Notes: generated by a model from the letters alone, not told the origin. DNA of 19,020 bases from F23-B02 sp045642545 (GCA_045642545.1 JAZUJB010000020.1:1-19020); one strand, 5' to 3'. Shown: positions 1 to 8,422, counted from the first letter of the stretch. Program-made: numbers and translations.

Positions 1-573
1 TTCTCCGACTGTATTGAGCTTTTCAATGGCATCCTCGAGCTTTTTAGCTCCGTCGCTTGCGGTTATGTCCGGGAGTTCCGGAAGCTCTGTGAGTTCACTG
101 ACGCCCATTGTGCGCAGGAATACATCCGTTGTGCGCAGAAGTGAGGGTCTGCCGGGAACATCAAGCTTGCCGCAGCGCTCAATAAGGCCCTTGTCCAGAA
201 GAACACCGACCGTATATGAGCTATCAACTCCGCGAACCTGATCGATATAGGCACGGGTTACGGGCTGGAAATACGCAACAACGGCAAGTGTCTCAAGCGC
301 AGGCTGAGAAAGCATGGGCGGCTTGCGCTGCTCAAGGGTCTTGCTGATAACCGATGCGTATTCAGGTGATGAGCAAAGCTGCAGATTTTTATCGAGCTTG
401 AGCAGTCTGATTCCACGCTGATTAAAGCTGTATTCATCAGCAAGCTCCTTTGCAGCAGTATAAACTTCTTCTTCATCCACACCGAGAATGAGTGATATTC
501 TCGCTGCCGGCACGGGCTCACCCGATGCAAAGAGTATAGCCTCAATTGCAGACTTTATATTCTCTGTTTCCAT
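1..573 (-). CDS. scpB: Segregation and condensation protein B (partial, C-terminus beyond the window)
   Basis: ScpB forms a complex with ScpA and SMC that compacts and helps segregate the chromosome. The frame is open from an ATG at 573 to base 1, giving 191 codons with no stop, so the gene continues off the left edge. The protein begins METENIKSAIEAILFASGEP, the typical ScpB N-terminus, followed by two winged-helix domains. The second contains the family signature around LSQPALETLAVVAYFQPVTR and a later PGRPSLLRTT segment. Family members are roughly 180-200 residues long, so little is likely to be missing. The start is 8 bases after the scpA stop, with an AGGT ribosome-binding site overlapping the scpA stop codon. 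It is therefore almost certainly co-translated with scpA, as in most Firmicutes. Confidence 0.93.
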   Translation of the reverse strand, partial: METENIKSAIEAILFASGEPVPAARISLILGVDEEEVYTAAKELADEYSFNQRGIRLLKLDKNLQLCSSPEYASVISKTLEQRKPPMLSQPALETLAVVAYFQPVTRAYIDQVRGVDSSYTVGVLLDKGLIERCGKLDVPGRPSLLRTTDVFLRTMGVSELTELPELPDITASDGAKKLEDAIEKLNTVGE

Positions 574-581
574 AAATTTAC

Positions 582-1364
582 CTACTCTATAATTCTTTCA
601 AGGATTTCATCGACATTGCCGCCGATAAATGTGAGCGTATAGTCGTCCTCATCTCCGGACAGCTCAACGCTGCCCATGCTGCACAGCTCAAGAATTGAGA
701 TAAAGGTTGCAACTATTTCCGAGCGGCTGCCGCATGCCGTATACAGTGCGCTGAGCTTTGCAGGCCCGCTCTGCAGGCGTTCAATCAGCTCGCGGCTCTT
801 TGTACGAACCTCATACACAATGCGCGAGGGTGCAATTCTGTGGGCATACTCGGGCTCTATCGGCTTGCCTCCGCGCGTTACGACCGCGTACAGTGCCTTG
901 AACAAATCAGCCGGCTCATGCTTATACTCATACTCTCGGCTCACCTTAGGCAGCGGCTCAGGCAGCTTTGCAAAATACAGAAGCCCCGTTTCCGATGCCT
1001 TCTTAAGCTCGGGTACAACATTCTGCACCGCCGTATATATATCGCGGCACTTTAACTGCTCAAGTGAGCTCATCAGCTCTTCAAGCTCACTGACCTCTTC
1101 ATCTCCCGCGAGAAGCGTGCGTGTCTTTATGTACAGCAAATGCGATGCCATCTGTACAAACTCACTGGCAATCTCAAGGTCCATTCGCTCCATCTCGGCA
1201 AGATACTCAAGGTACTGGTCAAGAATATCGGCGATTTTAATGTCTCTTATCTCTATTTTGTTTTTTGAAAGGAGCATAAGGATAAGGCTGAGCGGACCCT
1301 GGAAGTCCTGAAGCTCGTTTCTTTCCTTGACTATTCCTTCAAGATAGAAAGTCGGATTTTCCAT
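582..1364 (-). CDS. scpA: Segregation and condensation protein A
   Basis: ScpA is the kleisin subunit that bridges the SMC heads and binds ScpB. The N-terminal segment DFQGPLSLILMLLSKNKIEI matches the ScpA signature (F-x-GPL-x-LLL-x-LI). It is followed by the DIKIADILDQYLEYL helix and the helical EFVQMASHLLYIKTRTLL segment. The C-terminus (SRSEIVATFISILELCSMG) is the winged helix expected to contact SMC. The ATG at 1364 is preferred over an in-frame TTG at 1376: the ATG lies one base after the stop of the upstream protease gene (TGA-T-ATG), and the four extra residues (MWVD) are not part of the conserved start. Length is 260 residues, normal for the family. The neighbour scpB follows by 8 bases. 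Confidence 0.94.
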   Translation of the reverse strand: MENPTFYLEGIVKERNELQDFQGPLSLILMLLSKNKIEIRDIKIADILDQYLEYLAEMERMDLEIASEFVQMASHLLYIKTRTLLAGDEEVSELEELMSSLEQLKCRDIYTAVQNVVPELKKASETGLLYFAKLPEPLPKVSREYEYKHEPADLFKALYAVVTRGGKPIEPEYAHRIAPSRIVYEVRTKSRELIERLQSGPAKLSALYTACGSRSEIVATFISILELCSMGSVELSGDEDDYTLTFIGGNVDEILERIIE

Positions 1365-1365
1365 A

Positions 1366-2070
1366 TCAACCCACAATTGCCTGCATCAGAGCAAAGCCCC
1401 AATCGGCAAAAACAAAGAATTTTTGAAAAACAAACTGAGTTGCATTGTAAAGGGGATTTCCCAGTATATTTGTCGCAACCAGTACAAGCAGAATAAGCAT
1501 TCCGTAGCGCTCGTATCTCATAAGCTTCATATAGCTTTCGTTGCTCATTAAAGAGAACAAAATTTTTGAGCCGTCAAGCGGCGGAATGGGAATTATGTTG
1601 AAAACTGCAAGCGCAAAGCTTAGATATGCCGTAATGTAAATCATATTAAGTACGGATGATGCAAACTCTGTACCCGCAATGGTAAGAGGAGCATAGGTTG
1701 CTCCGAAGATAAACAGAAATACGCAACCGATAATTATGTTGGAAACAGGTCCGGCAAGCGCCGTAATTGCCATATCGCGCTTGGGATTTCTGAATCGGTA
1801 CATATTCACGGGCACGGGCTTTGCCCAGCCGAACTTGAATGCGACCATCATTATAAGACCGACAATATCGATATGCTTGATGGGATTGAGCGTTAGTCTG
1901 CCCATTTTTTTGGCTGTATCATCACCGAGGCGGTATGCCACATAGCCGTGGCTCAGCTCGTGCAGCGTGATACAGATAAGAGCGGGAATGACGGACATAA
2001 TCATATTCGTCAGAACGCTCCAGTCAAGGCCGCGCATGATATCCGCAAACGAATTTGCCGTATTATACAT
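1366..2070 (-). CDS. Site-2 protease family (M50) intramembrane metalloprotease, YwhC-like
   Basis: This is a polytopic membrane protein of 234 residues. It has the zinc-binding motif HELSH at residues 37-41 in the second hydrophobic stretch, NPIKHID at 62-68, and the third ligand region PPLDGSKIL, with Asp166 as the likely ligand. These are the marks of the YwhC-type branch of peptidase family M50. The GRLTLNPIKHIDIVG segment is typical of that branch. Substrates are unknown for most members. Its start overlaps the end of yihA by 8 bases, with GGAGA 9 bases upstream. Its stop is one base before scpA, so it is embedded in the operon. It is distinct from the SpoIVFB-like M50 gene at 16,462-17,052, which has HEAGH and PLDGGR. 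Confidence 0.9.
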   Translation of the reverse strand: MYNTANSFADIMRGLDWSVLTNMIMSVIPALICITLHELSHGYVAYRLGDDTAKKMGRLTLNPIKHIDIVGLIMMVAFKFGWAKPVPVNMYRFRNPKRDMAITALAGPVSNIIIGCVFLFIFGATYAPLTIAGTEFASSVLNMIYITAYLSFALAVFNIIPIPPLDGSKILFSLMSNESYMKLMRYERYGMLILLVLVATNILGNPLYNATQFVFQKFFVFADWGFALMQAIVG

Positions 2071-2653
2071 ATTTCAATATCTCCGACATAAGTGCATCCT
2101 TGCCGTTTCCCTTCTCTGCCGAGAACGGTATAAGCAGTATATCATCCTCAAGCTCCAAAGTTTGGCGAATGAGCGCCATATTGGGCTCAATCTCACTTTT
2201 TTTCAGCTTGTCGCACTTATTTGCCACAACTACCAATGGGCACTGCGTGCTTTTAAACCACTGTGCCATTGTTACATCATCGGCGGTAGGCTTATGACGG
2301 GAGTCAACAATCATAACACCGAGTGTGATAAGGCCCTCAGTCGCAAAAAACTGCTCCATAAGCTTGCCCCATCTCTCGCGCTCAGACTGTGAAACCTTTG
2401 CATAGCCATAGCCGGGAAGGTCTACGAAATAGGCCTTTTTGTCAATGAGAAAGTAGTTTACATGTATGGTTTTGCCGGGAGACTGACCGACTCTCGCAAA
2501 GTTTTTTCTGTTGAGAAGTCGGTTGATTACCGAGGACTTACCCACATTTGATTTACCCGAAAAAACAATGTTCGGAATATCACCGTGGATAAAGCCCGAC
2601 GGATTTGCAGCGGACTTTATGAATTCCGCCTTGTTAACATTAAGTGTATTCAT
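2063..2653 (-). CDS. yihA: Ribosome biogenesis GTP-binding protein YihA/YsxC (EngB)
   Basis: This is a GTPase of the TRAFAC class needed for late assembly of the 50S subunit. The motifs are clear: G1 GKSNVGKS (residues 33-40), G2 around PGKT (Thr62), G3 DLPG (78-81), followed by the family-specific GYGYAKVS, G4 NKCD (145-148) and G5 SAEKG (178-182). The length of 196 residues is normal. The start ATG lies 7 bases after the lon stop. Pairing of yihA directly after lon or clpX is widespread in Firmicutes and agrees with the assignment. The last codons overlap the start of the M50 protease gene. Confidence 0.96.
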   Translation of the reverse strand: MNTLNVNKAEFIKSAANPSGFIHGDIPNIVFSGKSNVGKSSVINRLLNRKNFARVGQSPGKTIHVNYFLIDKKAYFVDLPGYGYAKVSQSERERWGKLMEQFFATEGLITLGVMIVDSRHKPTADDVTMAQWFKSTQCPLVVVANKCDKLKKSEIEPNMALIRQTLELEDDILLIPFSAEKGNGKDALMSEILKYV

Positions 2654-2660
2654 TCCGCAC

Positions 2661-5063
2661 CTACTGTCTGATATCTGCGCGTGATTTTTTAGCCTTAATC
2701 GGCATTACAGGCTCGCTTATTTTTTCGCCGTCCTTGCGGATAAGGGCAATATCAAGCACCTTGTCAACATGGTCAGCAAGCACAAAATTCAAGGCAGAGC
2801 GCACCGTGGGGTCAATCTCCGCAAGGTCGGATTCGTTGTCTGCGGGGACGATGACCGTATTCACGCCGTTTCTGAGCGCTGCCATTGTCTTTTCCTTGAG
2901 TCCGCCGATCGCCATAACTCTGCCGCGAAGGCTGATTTCACCCGTCATTGCAATATCGCGTCTTACGGGCATACCCGTGAGTGCGGATACAATTGCAGTG
3001 CATACGGTTATACCTGCCGACGGGCCGTCCTTGGGAACTGCCCCCTCGGGGAAATGGATATGAATATCCTTGGTCTTATAAAACTGCTCATCAATGCCGA
3101 GCTTATTTGCACGACTGCGGATATAGGTTACTGCCGCGTGGCAGGATTCCTTCATTACATCGCCGAGATTACCCGTAAGTTCAAGCTTTCCTGTGCCGTC
3201 AACAACAGCTACCTCAACATCGAGAACCTCACCGCCGACAGAGGTCCATGCAAGACCGCGAACAAGACCGACCTCATCTATACTGCGATGCTGCTCGGGC
3301 TTGAACTTGACCGCACCGAGGTAATCCTTGAGCGCGCCCGCTCTGAGGCTGAGGCTCTTGCGCTCGCCGTTTGCAATGGCAACGGCGCATTTGCGGCAAA
3401 TGGTGCTTATCTGGCGCTCGAGATTACGCACGCCGGATTCCTTTGTATAAAGAGTGATTATCTCGCGGATTGCATCGTCGCTAATCTTAAGCTGAGATGC
3501 CTTGAGACCGTGCTTTTTGCGCTGCTTGGGCAGCAGATAGTTCTTAGCTATGCTGAGCTTTTCTTCATCGGTATAGCTTGAAAGCTCAATAATTTCCATT
3601 CTGTCGAGCAGTGCTCTGGGAATGGTATCGGTTGTATTTGCGGTTGTGATAAAGAACACATCGGAAAGGTCGTACGGGACCTCGAGGAAGTTATCGCGGA
3701 AGGTCTTGTTCTGCTCGGGGTCAAGAGCCTCAAGCAGTGCTGCCGAGGGGTCGCCGCGGTAGTCAGAACCGAGCTTATCAACCTCGTCAAGCACCATCAG
3801 CGGATTTGAGCTTTTTGCCTGCTTAAGACCTCCGATTATTCTGCCGGGCATTGCGCCGACATAGGTCTTGCGGTGGCCGCGGATTTCAGCCTCATCGTGA
3901 ACACCGCCGAGGGAAATTCGCACGAGCTTGCGGTTTGTTGCTCTTGCAATGCTCATAGCGATACTGGTTTTACCCGTTCCCGGAGGACCTACAAGACAGA
4001 GAAGGCTGCCGTTAACATTTGGTGCAAGCTTGCGTACCGCAAGGTACTCAATTATGCGTTCCTTAACCTTTTCAAGTCCGAAATGGTCCTCGTCAAGCAT
4101 CTTTCTTGCAAGCTCAATGTCATTGGTTTCCTCGGTTGTTACATTCCACGGAAGCTCAAGGCAGGTGTCGAGGTAGCCGCGGATTACGGTTGCCTCGGTT
4201 GAGCCGAAGGGCTGCTTTGCAAGATGTGAAACCTCCTTGAGGAACTTATCCTCAATTTCGGGCTCGAGCTTCAAATCGCGAATCTTTTTTCTGTATTCGC
4301 CGATATCGTCGAAGGTTTCGTCCTCACCGAGCTCCTGCTGAATTACCTTCATCTGCTCGCGAAGGTAATACTCGCGCTGGCTGCGGTTCATCTGCTCATT
4401 CGTTGCTTCGTTGAGCTCATTTTCAATTGTCATTACATTGAGCTCGTGGCTGATGAGCTTCAGAAGCATATCAAGGCGCTTTGTCGGGTAAAGCTGCTCA
4501 AGAAGACTCTGCTTGTCGCGATAATCAATGCGTATATTCTGCGAGATGTAATCGGCAACATAGGCAGGGTCGCGGCTCATGACAATATTCAGCACCATTT
4601 CGCTGGGCATATTGCCCGCAAGCTGAATATAATCATCAAACATACCGATTGCGGTGCGGATAAGCGCATCCTTTTTTGCAGCATCAACACGCTCGTTTTT
4701 ATCGGGAACGAGCTCAATATCACCGTAGAAATTCGGTGAATCATACTTGAGGTCAACGATTTTGCCGCGCTGCAGACCTTCGACCATAACCTTGCAGAGC
4801 TTGCTGCCGGGCTGGCGCACCATCTGACGAATACGACATACGGTGCCGATTTCGTACAGGTCCTTCAGTTCGGGAAGGTCGGTTGCAATATCTCTCTGCG
4901 TAACAAGGAAAATTTCCTGGTCGGCATTCATTGCAAAATTCAGCGCAGAAATGGATATGGAACGCCCAACATCGAAGTTTAAGAGCATTCCGGGAAATAT
5001 GTTAAGACCGCGCAGTGCCAAAATAGGCAATGCACGGGTATTTTTTACACTTACATTACTCAT
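2661..5063 (-). CDS. lon: ATP-dependent endopeptidase Lon (LonA type)
   Basis: Lon degrades misfolded and regulatory proteins in the cytoplasm. The predicted 800 residues contain the N-terminal substrate-recognition domain (LPILALRGLNIFPG, starting at residue 12), a coiled region around 215-245, and the AAA+ module with Walker A GPPGTGKT (359-366) and Walker B MVLDEVDK (423-430). The C-terminal protease domain has the Ser-Lys dyad: Ser682 in KDGPSAG and Lys725 in GGLKEK, 43 residues apart as in E. coli Lon. The frame extends upstream to 5117, but the ATG at 5063 is chosen because AGAGG lies 8 bases before it and MSNVSVKNTRALPILALRG fits the family start. The clpX stop is 65 bases upstream, with a strong hairpin between the two genes. 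Confidence 0.97.
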   Translation of the reverse strand: MSNVSVKNTRALPILALRGLNIFPGMLLNFDVGRSISISALNFAMNADQEIFLVTQRDIATDLPELKDLYEIGTVCRIRQMVRQPGSKLCKVMVEGLQRGKIVDLKYDSPNFYGDIELVPDKNERVDAAKKDALIRTAIGMFDDYIQLAGNMPSEMVLNIVMSRDPAYVADYISQNIRIDYRDKQSLLEQLYPTKRLDMLLKLISHELNVMTIENELNEATNEQMNRSQREYYLREQMKVIQQELGEDETFDDIGEYRKKIRDLKLEPEIEDKFLKEVSHLAKQPFGSTEATVIRGYLDTCLELPWNVTTEETNDIELARKMLDEDHFGLEKVKERIIEYLAVRKLAPNVNGSLLCLVGPPGTGKTSIAMSIARATNRKLVRISLGGVHDEAEIRGHRKTYVGAMPGRIIGGLKQAKSSNPLMVLDEVDKLGSDYRGDPSAALLEALDPEQNKTFRDNFLEVPYDLSDVFFITTANTTDTIPRALLDRMEIIELSSYTDEEKLSIAKNYLLPKQRKKHGLKASQLKISDDAIREIITLYTKESGVRNLERQISTICRKCAVAIANGERKSLSLRAGALKDYLGAVKFKPEQHRSIDEVGLVRGLAWTSVGGEVLDVEVAVVDGTGKLELTGNLGDVMKESCHAAVTYIRSRANKLGIDEQFYKTKDIHIHFPEGAVPKDGPSAGITVCTAIVSALTGMPVRRDIAMTGEISLRGRVMAIGGLKEKTMAALRNGVNTVIVPADNESDLAEIDPTVRSALNFVLADHVDKVLDIALIRKDGEKISEPVMPIKAKKSRADIRQ

Positions 5064-5087
5064 AGATTTACCTCTGTTAAGGGCAAC

Positions 5088-5115
5088 GCAAGACGGGACA
5101 TATGCCCCGCCTTGC
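5088..5115 (-). promoter_or_regulatory. Intergenic hairpin between clpX and lon
   Basis: In the transcript sense, bases 5115-5106 (GCAAGGCGGG) pair with 5097-5088 (CCCGTCTTGC) with one G-U pair. The inner GC/GT bases can extend this to a 12-bp stem closed by an AUAU loop. There is no U-tract after it, so it does not look like a simple intrinsic terminator. It may protect or process mRNA, or pause polymerase between clpX and lon. Its core resembles the hairpin at 9427-9442. Confidence 0.55.
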
Positions 5116-5128
5116 AAAAGTTACTATA

Positions 5129-6370
5129 TTACTTGCGTATTACTTCGGGGCTGGTGTTATTCTTCACGCAGTCGGCGGTAATAATGATTTTTTCAATATC
5201 ATCTTCCGAGGGAACACTGAACATTATGTCAGTCATTATACCCTCCATGACGCTGCGCAGGCCACGCGCGCCGATTTTCATCTCTATTGCCTTGTCGGCA
5301 ATGGATTCAAGAGCTTCCTTATCATATTCAAGCTCTACATTGTCATAGCTCATGAGCGCCTTATACTGCTTGGTCATAGCATTCTTGGGCTCTGTGAGTA
5401 TGCGCACGAGGTCATCGCGCTTGAGAGAAGTGAGCGGTGCAATAACGGGAAGTCTGCCAATAAGCTCGGGAATGATACCGAACTTAAGCAGGTCGTGCTG
5501 CTGTGCAAGTGCGAGGGTATCGCCGATATCCTTGTCCTTGCCGCTCTTAATCTCTGCACCGAAGCCCATGCTCTTTTTGTCGGTGCGTCTTTCGATAATC
5601 TTTTCAAGACCGTCGAATGCACCGCCGCAGATGAAGAGAATATTGGTTGTATCAACCTTGATAAACTCCTGATGCGGATGCTTACGGCCGCCCTGAGGAG
5701 GAACATTTGCAACCGTACCCTCAAGCAGCTTGAGCAGCGCCTGCTGAACACCCTCGCCCGAAACATCGCGGGTGATGGAGGTATTCTCGCTCTTGCGTGC
5801 AATCTTATCAATCTCGTCGATGTAGATTATACCCTTTTCAGCGCGTTCAACATCAAAATCCGCAGCCTGCAGAAGGCGGAGAAGAATGTTTTCAACATCT
5901 TCACCGACATAACCTGCCTCGGTAAGAGTTGTTGCATCTGCTATTGCAAAGGGTACATTGAGCATCTTTGCCAACGACTGAGCAAAAAGTGTTTTGCCGC
6001 TGCCGGTGGGTCCGATGAGCAGAATGTTGCTCTTCTGAAGCTCAACATCATTGTCGCCTGCGTACAGAATACGCTTATAGTGATTGTAGACAGCGACGGA
6101 AAGCACCACCTTTGCCCTCTCCTGTCCGACAATGTATTCGTCGAGATTTGCCTTTATGTCAGCAGGCTTGGGAAGACTTTCAAAGTGCAGCTGCTCGCCG
6201 TTAACATCCTTGACGGGAGCTTCGGCATCATCTGCAATAATGCTCATGCAAAGCTGAATGCACTCGTCGCAGATATATGCGCCGTTGCCGGCAATGAGTC
6301 TGCCTGCCTGATTCTGAGTTTTTCCGCAGAAGGAGCATCTTATGCTCTTTCTTTCGTCAGTTCTTGCCAT
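5129..6370 (-). CDS. clpX: ATP-dependent Clp protease ATP-binding subunit ClpX
   Basis: ClpX is the AAA+ unfoldase that feeds substrates to ClpP. The N-terminal zinc-binding domain shows Cys12, Cys15, Cys34 and Cys37 (CSFC...CDEC). Walker A is GPTGSGKT (120-127), the GYVGED pore loop is at 153-158, Walker B is IYIDEIDK (182-189), and the RKH pore loop is at 229-231. The sensor-2 region reads IGARGLRS near the C-terminus. The ClpP-docking loop reads SMGFG (267-271), where many family members have IGF. The length of 413 residues is normal. The start at 6370 is supported by GAGGT 7-8 bases upstream. It sits between clpP and lon in the proteostasis operon. Confidence 0.97.
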   Translation of the reverse strand: MARTDERKSIRCSFCGKTQNQAGRLIAGNGAYICDECIQLCMSIIADDAEAPVKDVNGEQLHFESLPKPADIKANLDEYIVGQERAKVVLSVAVYNHYKRILYAGDNDVELQKSNILLIGPTGSGKTLFAQSLAKMLNVPFAIADATTLTEAGYVGEDVENILLRLLQAADFDVERAEKGIIYIDEIDKIARKSENTSITRDVSGEGVQQALLKLLEGTVANVPPQGGRKHPHQEFIKVDTTNILFICGGAFDGLEKIIERRTDKKSMGFGAEIKSGKDKDIGDTLALAQQHDLLKFGIIPELIGRLPVIAPLTSLKRDDLVRILTEPKNAMTKQYKALMSYDNVELEYDKEALESIADKAIEMKIGARGLRSVMEGIMTDIMFSVPSEDDIEKIIITADCVKNNTSPEVIRK

Positions 6371-6399
6371 AGTTTTACCTCAAACTGTGCTGTATAAAT

Positions 6400-6424
6400 A
6401 TGGGGGAACATTCAGTTCCCCCAT
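6400..6424 (-). promoter_or_regulatory. Perfect 10-bp hairpin between clpP and clpX
   Basis: ATGGGGGAAC (6400-6409 on the plus strand) and GTTCCCCCAT (6415-6424) are perfect inverted repeats around a 5-base loop. On the transcript strand only an AU-rich stretch (AUAUUUAU) follows, not a real U-tract. It could be a leaky terminator or attenuator reducing clpX relative to clpP, or an RNase-resistant 3' end for a clpP message. Confidence 0.6.
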
Positions 6425-6431
6425 CAGCTTG

Positions 6432-7013
6432 TTATCGTTTGGTGATTACCTTGTCGATAATACCGTATTCCAAAGCTTCCTGTGCAGACATAAAGTGGTC
6501 GCGCTCGCAGTCGTGCTCAATTGTTTCGATTGCCTTGCCCGTATTCTCTGCAAGAATGCGGTTCAAGTTGCGCTTAATCTTAAGAATCTGCTCAGCCTGA
6601 ATCTGAATATCGGTGCACTGTCCCTGGCTGCCGCCGGAGGGCTGGTGAATCATGATTTCAGCGTTGGGAAGTGCAAGACGCTTGCCCTTTGCGCCTGAGG
6701 AAAGCAGAAATGCGCCCATTGATGCTGCCATACCGATACAAATTGTTGATACATCGGGCTTGATGTACTGCATTGTATCGTAAATCGCCATACCTGCGGT
6801 TACACTGCCGCCGGGGCTGTTGATATAGAACTGTATGTCCTTATCGGGATCCTGTGCTTCAAGATAAAGAAGCTGTGCAACAATGAGGCTTGCCGTGGCA
6901 TCGTTTACTTCCTCGGACAGCATGATTATGCGGTCATTTAGAAGTCTTGAGAAGATGTCATAGGAACGCTCGCCGCGGCTTGTCTGCTCAACGACATAAG
7001 GTACTAAACTCAT
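6432..7013 (-). CDS. clpP: ATP-dependent Clp protease proteolytic subunit ClpP
   Basis: ClpP is the self-compartmentalised serine protease that works with ClpX. The protein has 193 residues. The catalytic triad is at the canonical positions: Ser98 in GMAASMGAF, His123 in IMIHQPSGG and Asp172 in ERDHFMSAQEA. The N-terminus MSLVPYVVEQTSRGERSYDI is the usual start, including the short propeptide region and the LVPYVVE axial loop. A strong AAGGAG site lies 8 bases before the ATG. It follows tig by 84 bases, and clpX is 61 bases downstream, giving the common tig-clpP-clpX order. Confidence 0.98.
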   Translation of the reverse strand: MSLVPYVVEQTSRGERSYDIFSRLLNDRIIMLSEEVNDATASLIVAQLLYLEAQDPDKDIQFYINSPGGSVTAGMAIYDTMQYIKPDVSTICIGMAASMGAFLLSSGAKGKRLALPNAEIMIHQPSGGSQGQCTDIQIQAEQILKIKRNLNRILAENTGKAIETIEHDCERDHFMSAQEALEYGIIDKVITKR

Positions 7014-7055
7014 AATAGTCTCCTTTCATTATTTAGCCTATCCAGGAGATCATAT

Positions 7056-7079
7056 CCGAATAATCTTTATATTATTCAG
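7056..7079 (-). other. AU-rich stem-loop between tig and clpP
   Basis: In the transcript sense CUGAAUAAU and AUUAUUCGG form a 9-bp stem with one G-U pair and a 6-base loop. No U-tract follows, so readthrough into clpP is expected. It may be an RNA-processing site. Stability would be low because the stem is mostly A-U. Confidence 0.35.
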
Positions 7080-7097
7080 CAGTTAAATCTTAGGACT

Positions 7098-8381
7098 TTA
7101 CTTTACGATTGCAGAATCCATGATAATCTTGGAAGCCTGCTCTCTCTTGTACTCGTTCTTGATGAACTGCTCGCCGAAGTACTCAACGATGGACTCGGGA
7201 GTGGTCTGGATGGACTCAGCAGTGGTCTTGAGGTACTCGTCGAACTGCTCGTCGGTGCACTCAATGTTCTCTGCCTCGATAACTGCCTCGATGAGGAGCT
7301 CCTGCTTTACCTGTGCCTCTGCAACGGGGCGTACGGTGGTGTTCAGGGAATCCTGGTCAAGACCCATCATCTGTACGATTTCCTCGGTGGTAACCTTAGG
7401 ATCGGTTACGCCGAAGTTTGCTGCGTAGTTGTGGAGAAGCTCGTCCATCTTTGCGCTGATGAGAACCTCGGGAATTTCAACGGTCATGTTCTCGCATGCC
7501 TGGTTGAAGATGTCGGAACGGAACTTATTCTCAACATTCTCTGCAACTCTCTTGTCCATATCCTTGCGGAGGTCTGCCTTGAACTCTTCAACGGTCTCGA
7601 ACTCGGAGATGTCCTGAATGAACTCGTCGTCAAGCTCGGGAAGCTCGGAAACGAACAGGCCGTTGAGCTTTACCTTGAATACTACATCCTTGCCTGCGAG
7701 GCCTTCTGCGTAATCCTCGGGGAAGGTGATGTTGATATCCTTGAGGTCGCCAATGTTCATGCCTACAACCTGATCCTCAAAGCCGGGAACGAAGGTGCCG
7801 GAGCCGAGCTCGAGTCTGAAGCCCTCTGCGAAGCCGCCGTCAAAGCGCTCGCCGTCGAGGTAACCGTCAAAGTCGATGTTTGCGGTATCGCCCATCTGTG
7901 CTGCGCGGTCATCAACATCAACAAAGCGTGCATTGCGCTTGCGCTCTGCTTCGATTTCGATTTCGACCATCTCGTCGGTAACAACTGCAGTGTCCTTCTC
8001 TGCGCTCAGGCCCTTGTACTGGCCGAGGGTTACTACGGGGTAAAGGTCAACTGCGAAGGTGTAGGTAACAGCCTTTTCTTCGCTGACTTCAACATCAACG
8101 ATGTTGGGACGGCCGATCATCTTGAGTGCGCTTTCGTTGAGACCGAACTCAAATGCCTCGGGAGCGAGTATATCAAGTGCATCCTGATAGAAAGCATCTT
8201 CGCCGTACATACCCTCAACTACGCTGCGGGGAGCTTTGCCCTTGCGGAAGCCGGGAATGCTAATGTCGCCCTTAGCCTTGTTGTATGCCTTACCGACAGC
8301 AACATCAAACTCAGCGGGCTCAACTTCTACCTGGAAGGTTGCGCTGTTGTTTTCTTTCTTTTCTACATTCTTAACTAACAT
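7098..8381 (-). CDS. tig: Trigger factor (ribosome-associated chaperone and prolyl isomerase)
   Basis: Trigger factor binds the ribosome at the exit tunnel and shields nascent chains. The 427 residues contain the N-terminal ribosome-binding domain with the signature GFRKGKAPR (44-52). A FKBP-type prolyl isomerase domain follows at about 160-243 (NIDFDGYLDGERFDGG, then GSGTFVPGFEDQVVGM), and then the long C-terminal helical arms. AGGAGG lies 9 bases before the ATG. This is the first gene of the tig-clpP-clpX-lon transcript and has a sigma-A-like promoter about 40 bases upstream. The length and domain order are normal. Confidence 0.97.
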   Translation of the reverse strand: MLVKNVEKKENNSATFQVEVEPAEFDVAVGKAYNKAKGDISIPGFRKGKAPRSVVEGMYGEDAFYQDALDILAPEAFEFGLNESALKMIGRPNIVDVEVSEEKAVTYTFAVDLYPVVTLGQYKGLSAEKDTAVVTDEMVEIEIEAERKRNARFVDVDDRAAQMGDTANIDFDGYLDGERFDGGFAEGFRLELGSGTFVPGFEDQVVGMNIGDLKDINITFPEDYAEGLAGKDVVFKVKLNGLFVSELPELDDEFIQDISEFETVEEFKADLRKDMDKRVAENVENKFRSDIFNQACENMTVEIPEVLISAKMDELLHNYAANFGVTDPKVTTEEIVQMMGLDQDSLNTTVRPVAEAQVKQELLIEAVIEAENIECTDEQFDEYLKTTAESIQTTPESIVEYFGEQFIKNEYKREQASKIIMDSAIVK

Positions 8382-8422
8382 TTATGTCTTCCTCCTAAAA
8401 ATGTTCTTACAAACACTTATGC

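Noticed and set aside
676..1311. Long plus-strand open frame opposite scpA
   Set aside because: Lies entirely antisense to a well-conserved gene, has no ribosome-binding site and gives no protein-like motif. It arises from codon bias on the other strand.
5064..5117. N-terminal extension of Lon
   Set aside because: The upstream codons cover the intergenic hairpin and lack a ribosome-binding site. The ATG at 5063 has one and matches family starts.
5102..6397. 431-codon plus-strand open frame opposite clpX
   Set aside because: It mirrors clpX codons. The clpX protein has all its motifs, and the antisense translation has none.
7431..8378. 315-codon plus-strand open frame opposite tig
   Set aside because: Antisense shadow of trigger factor, with no initiation signal.
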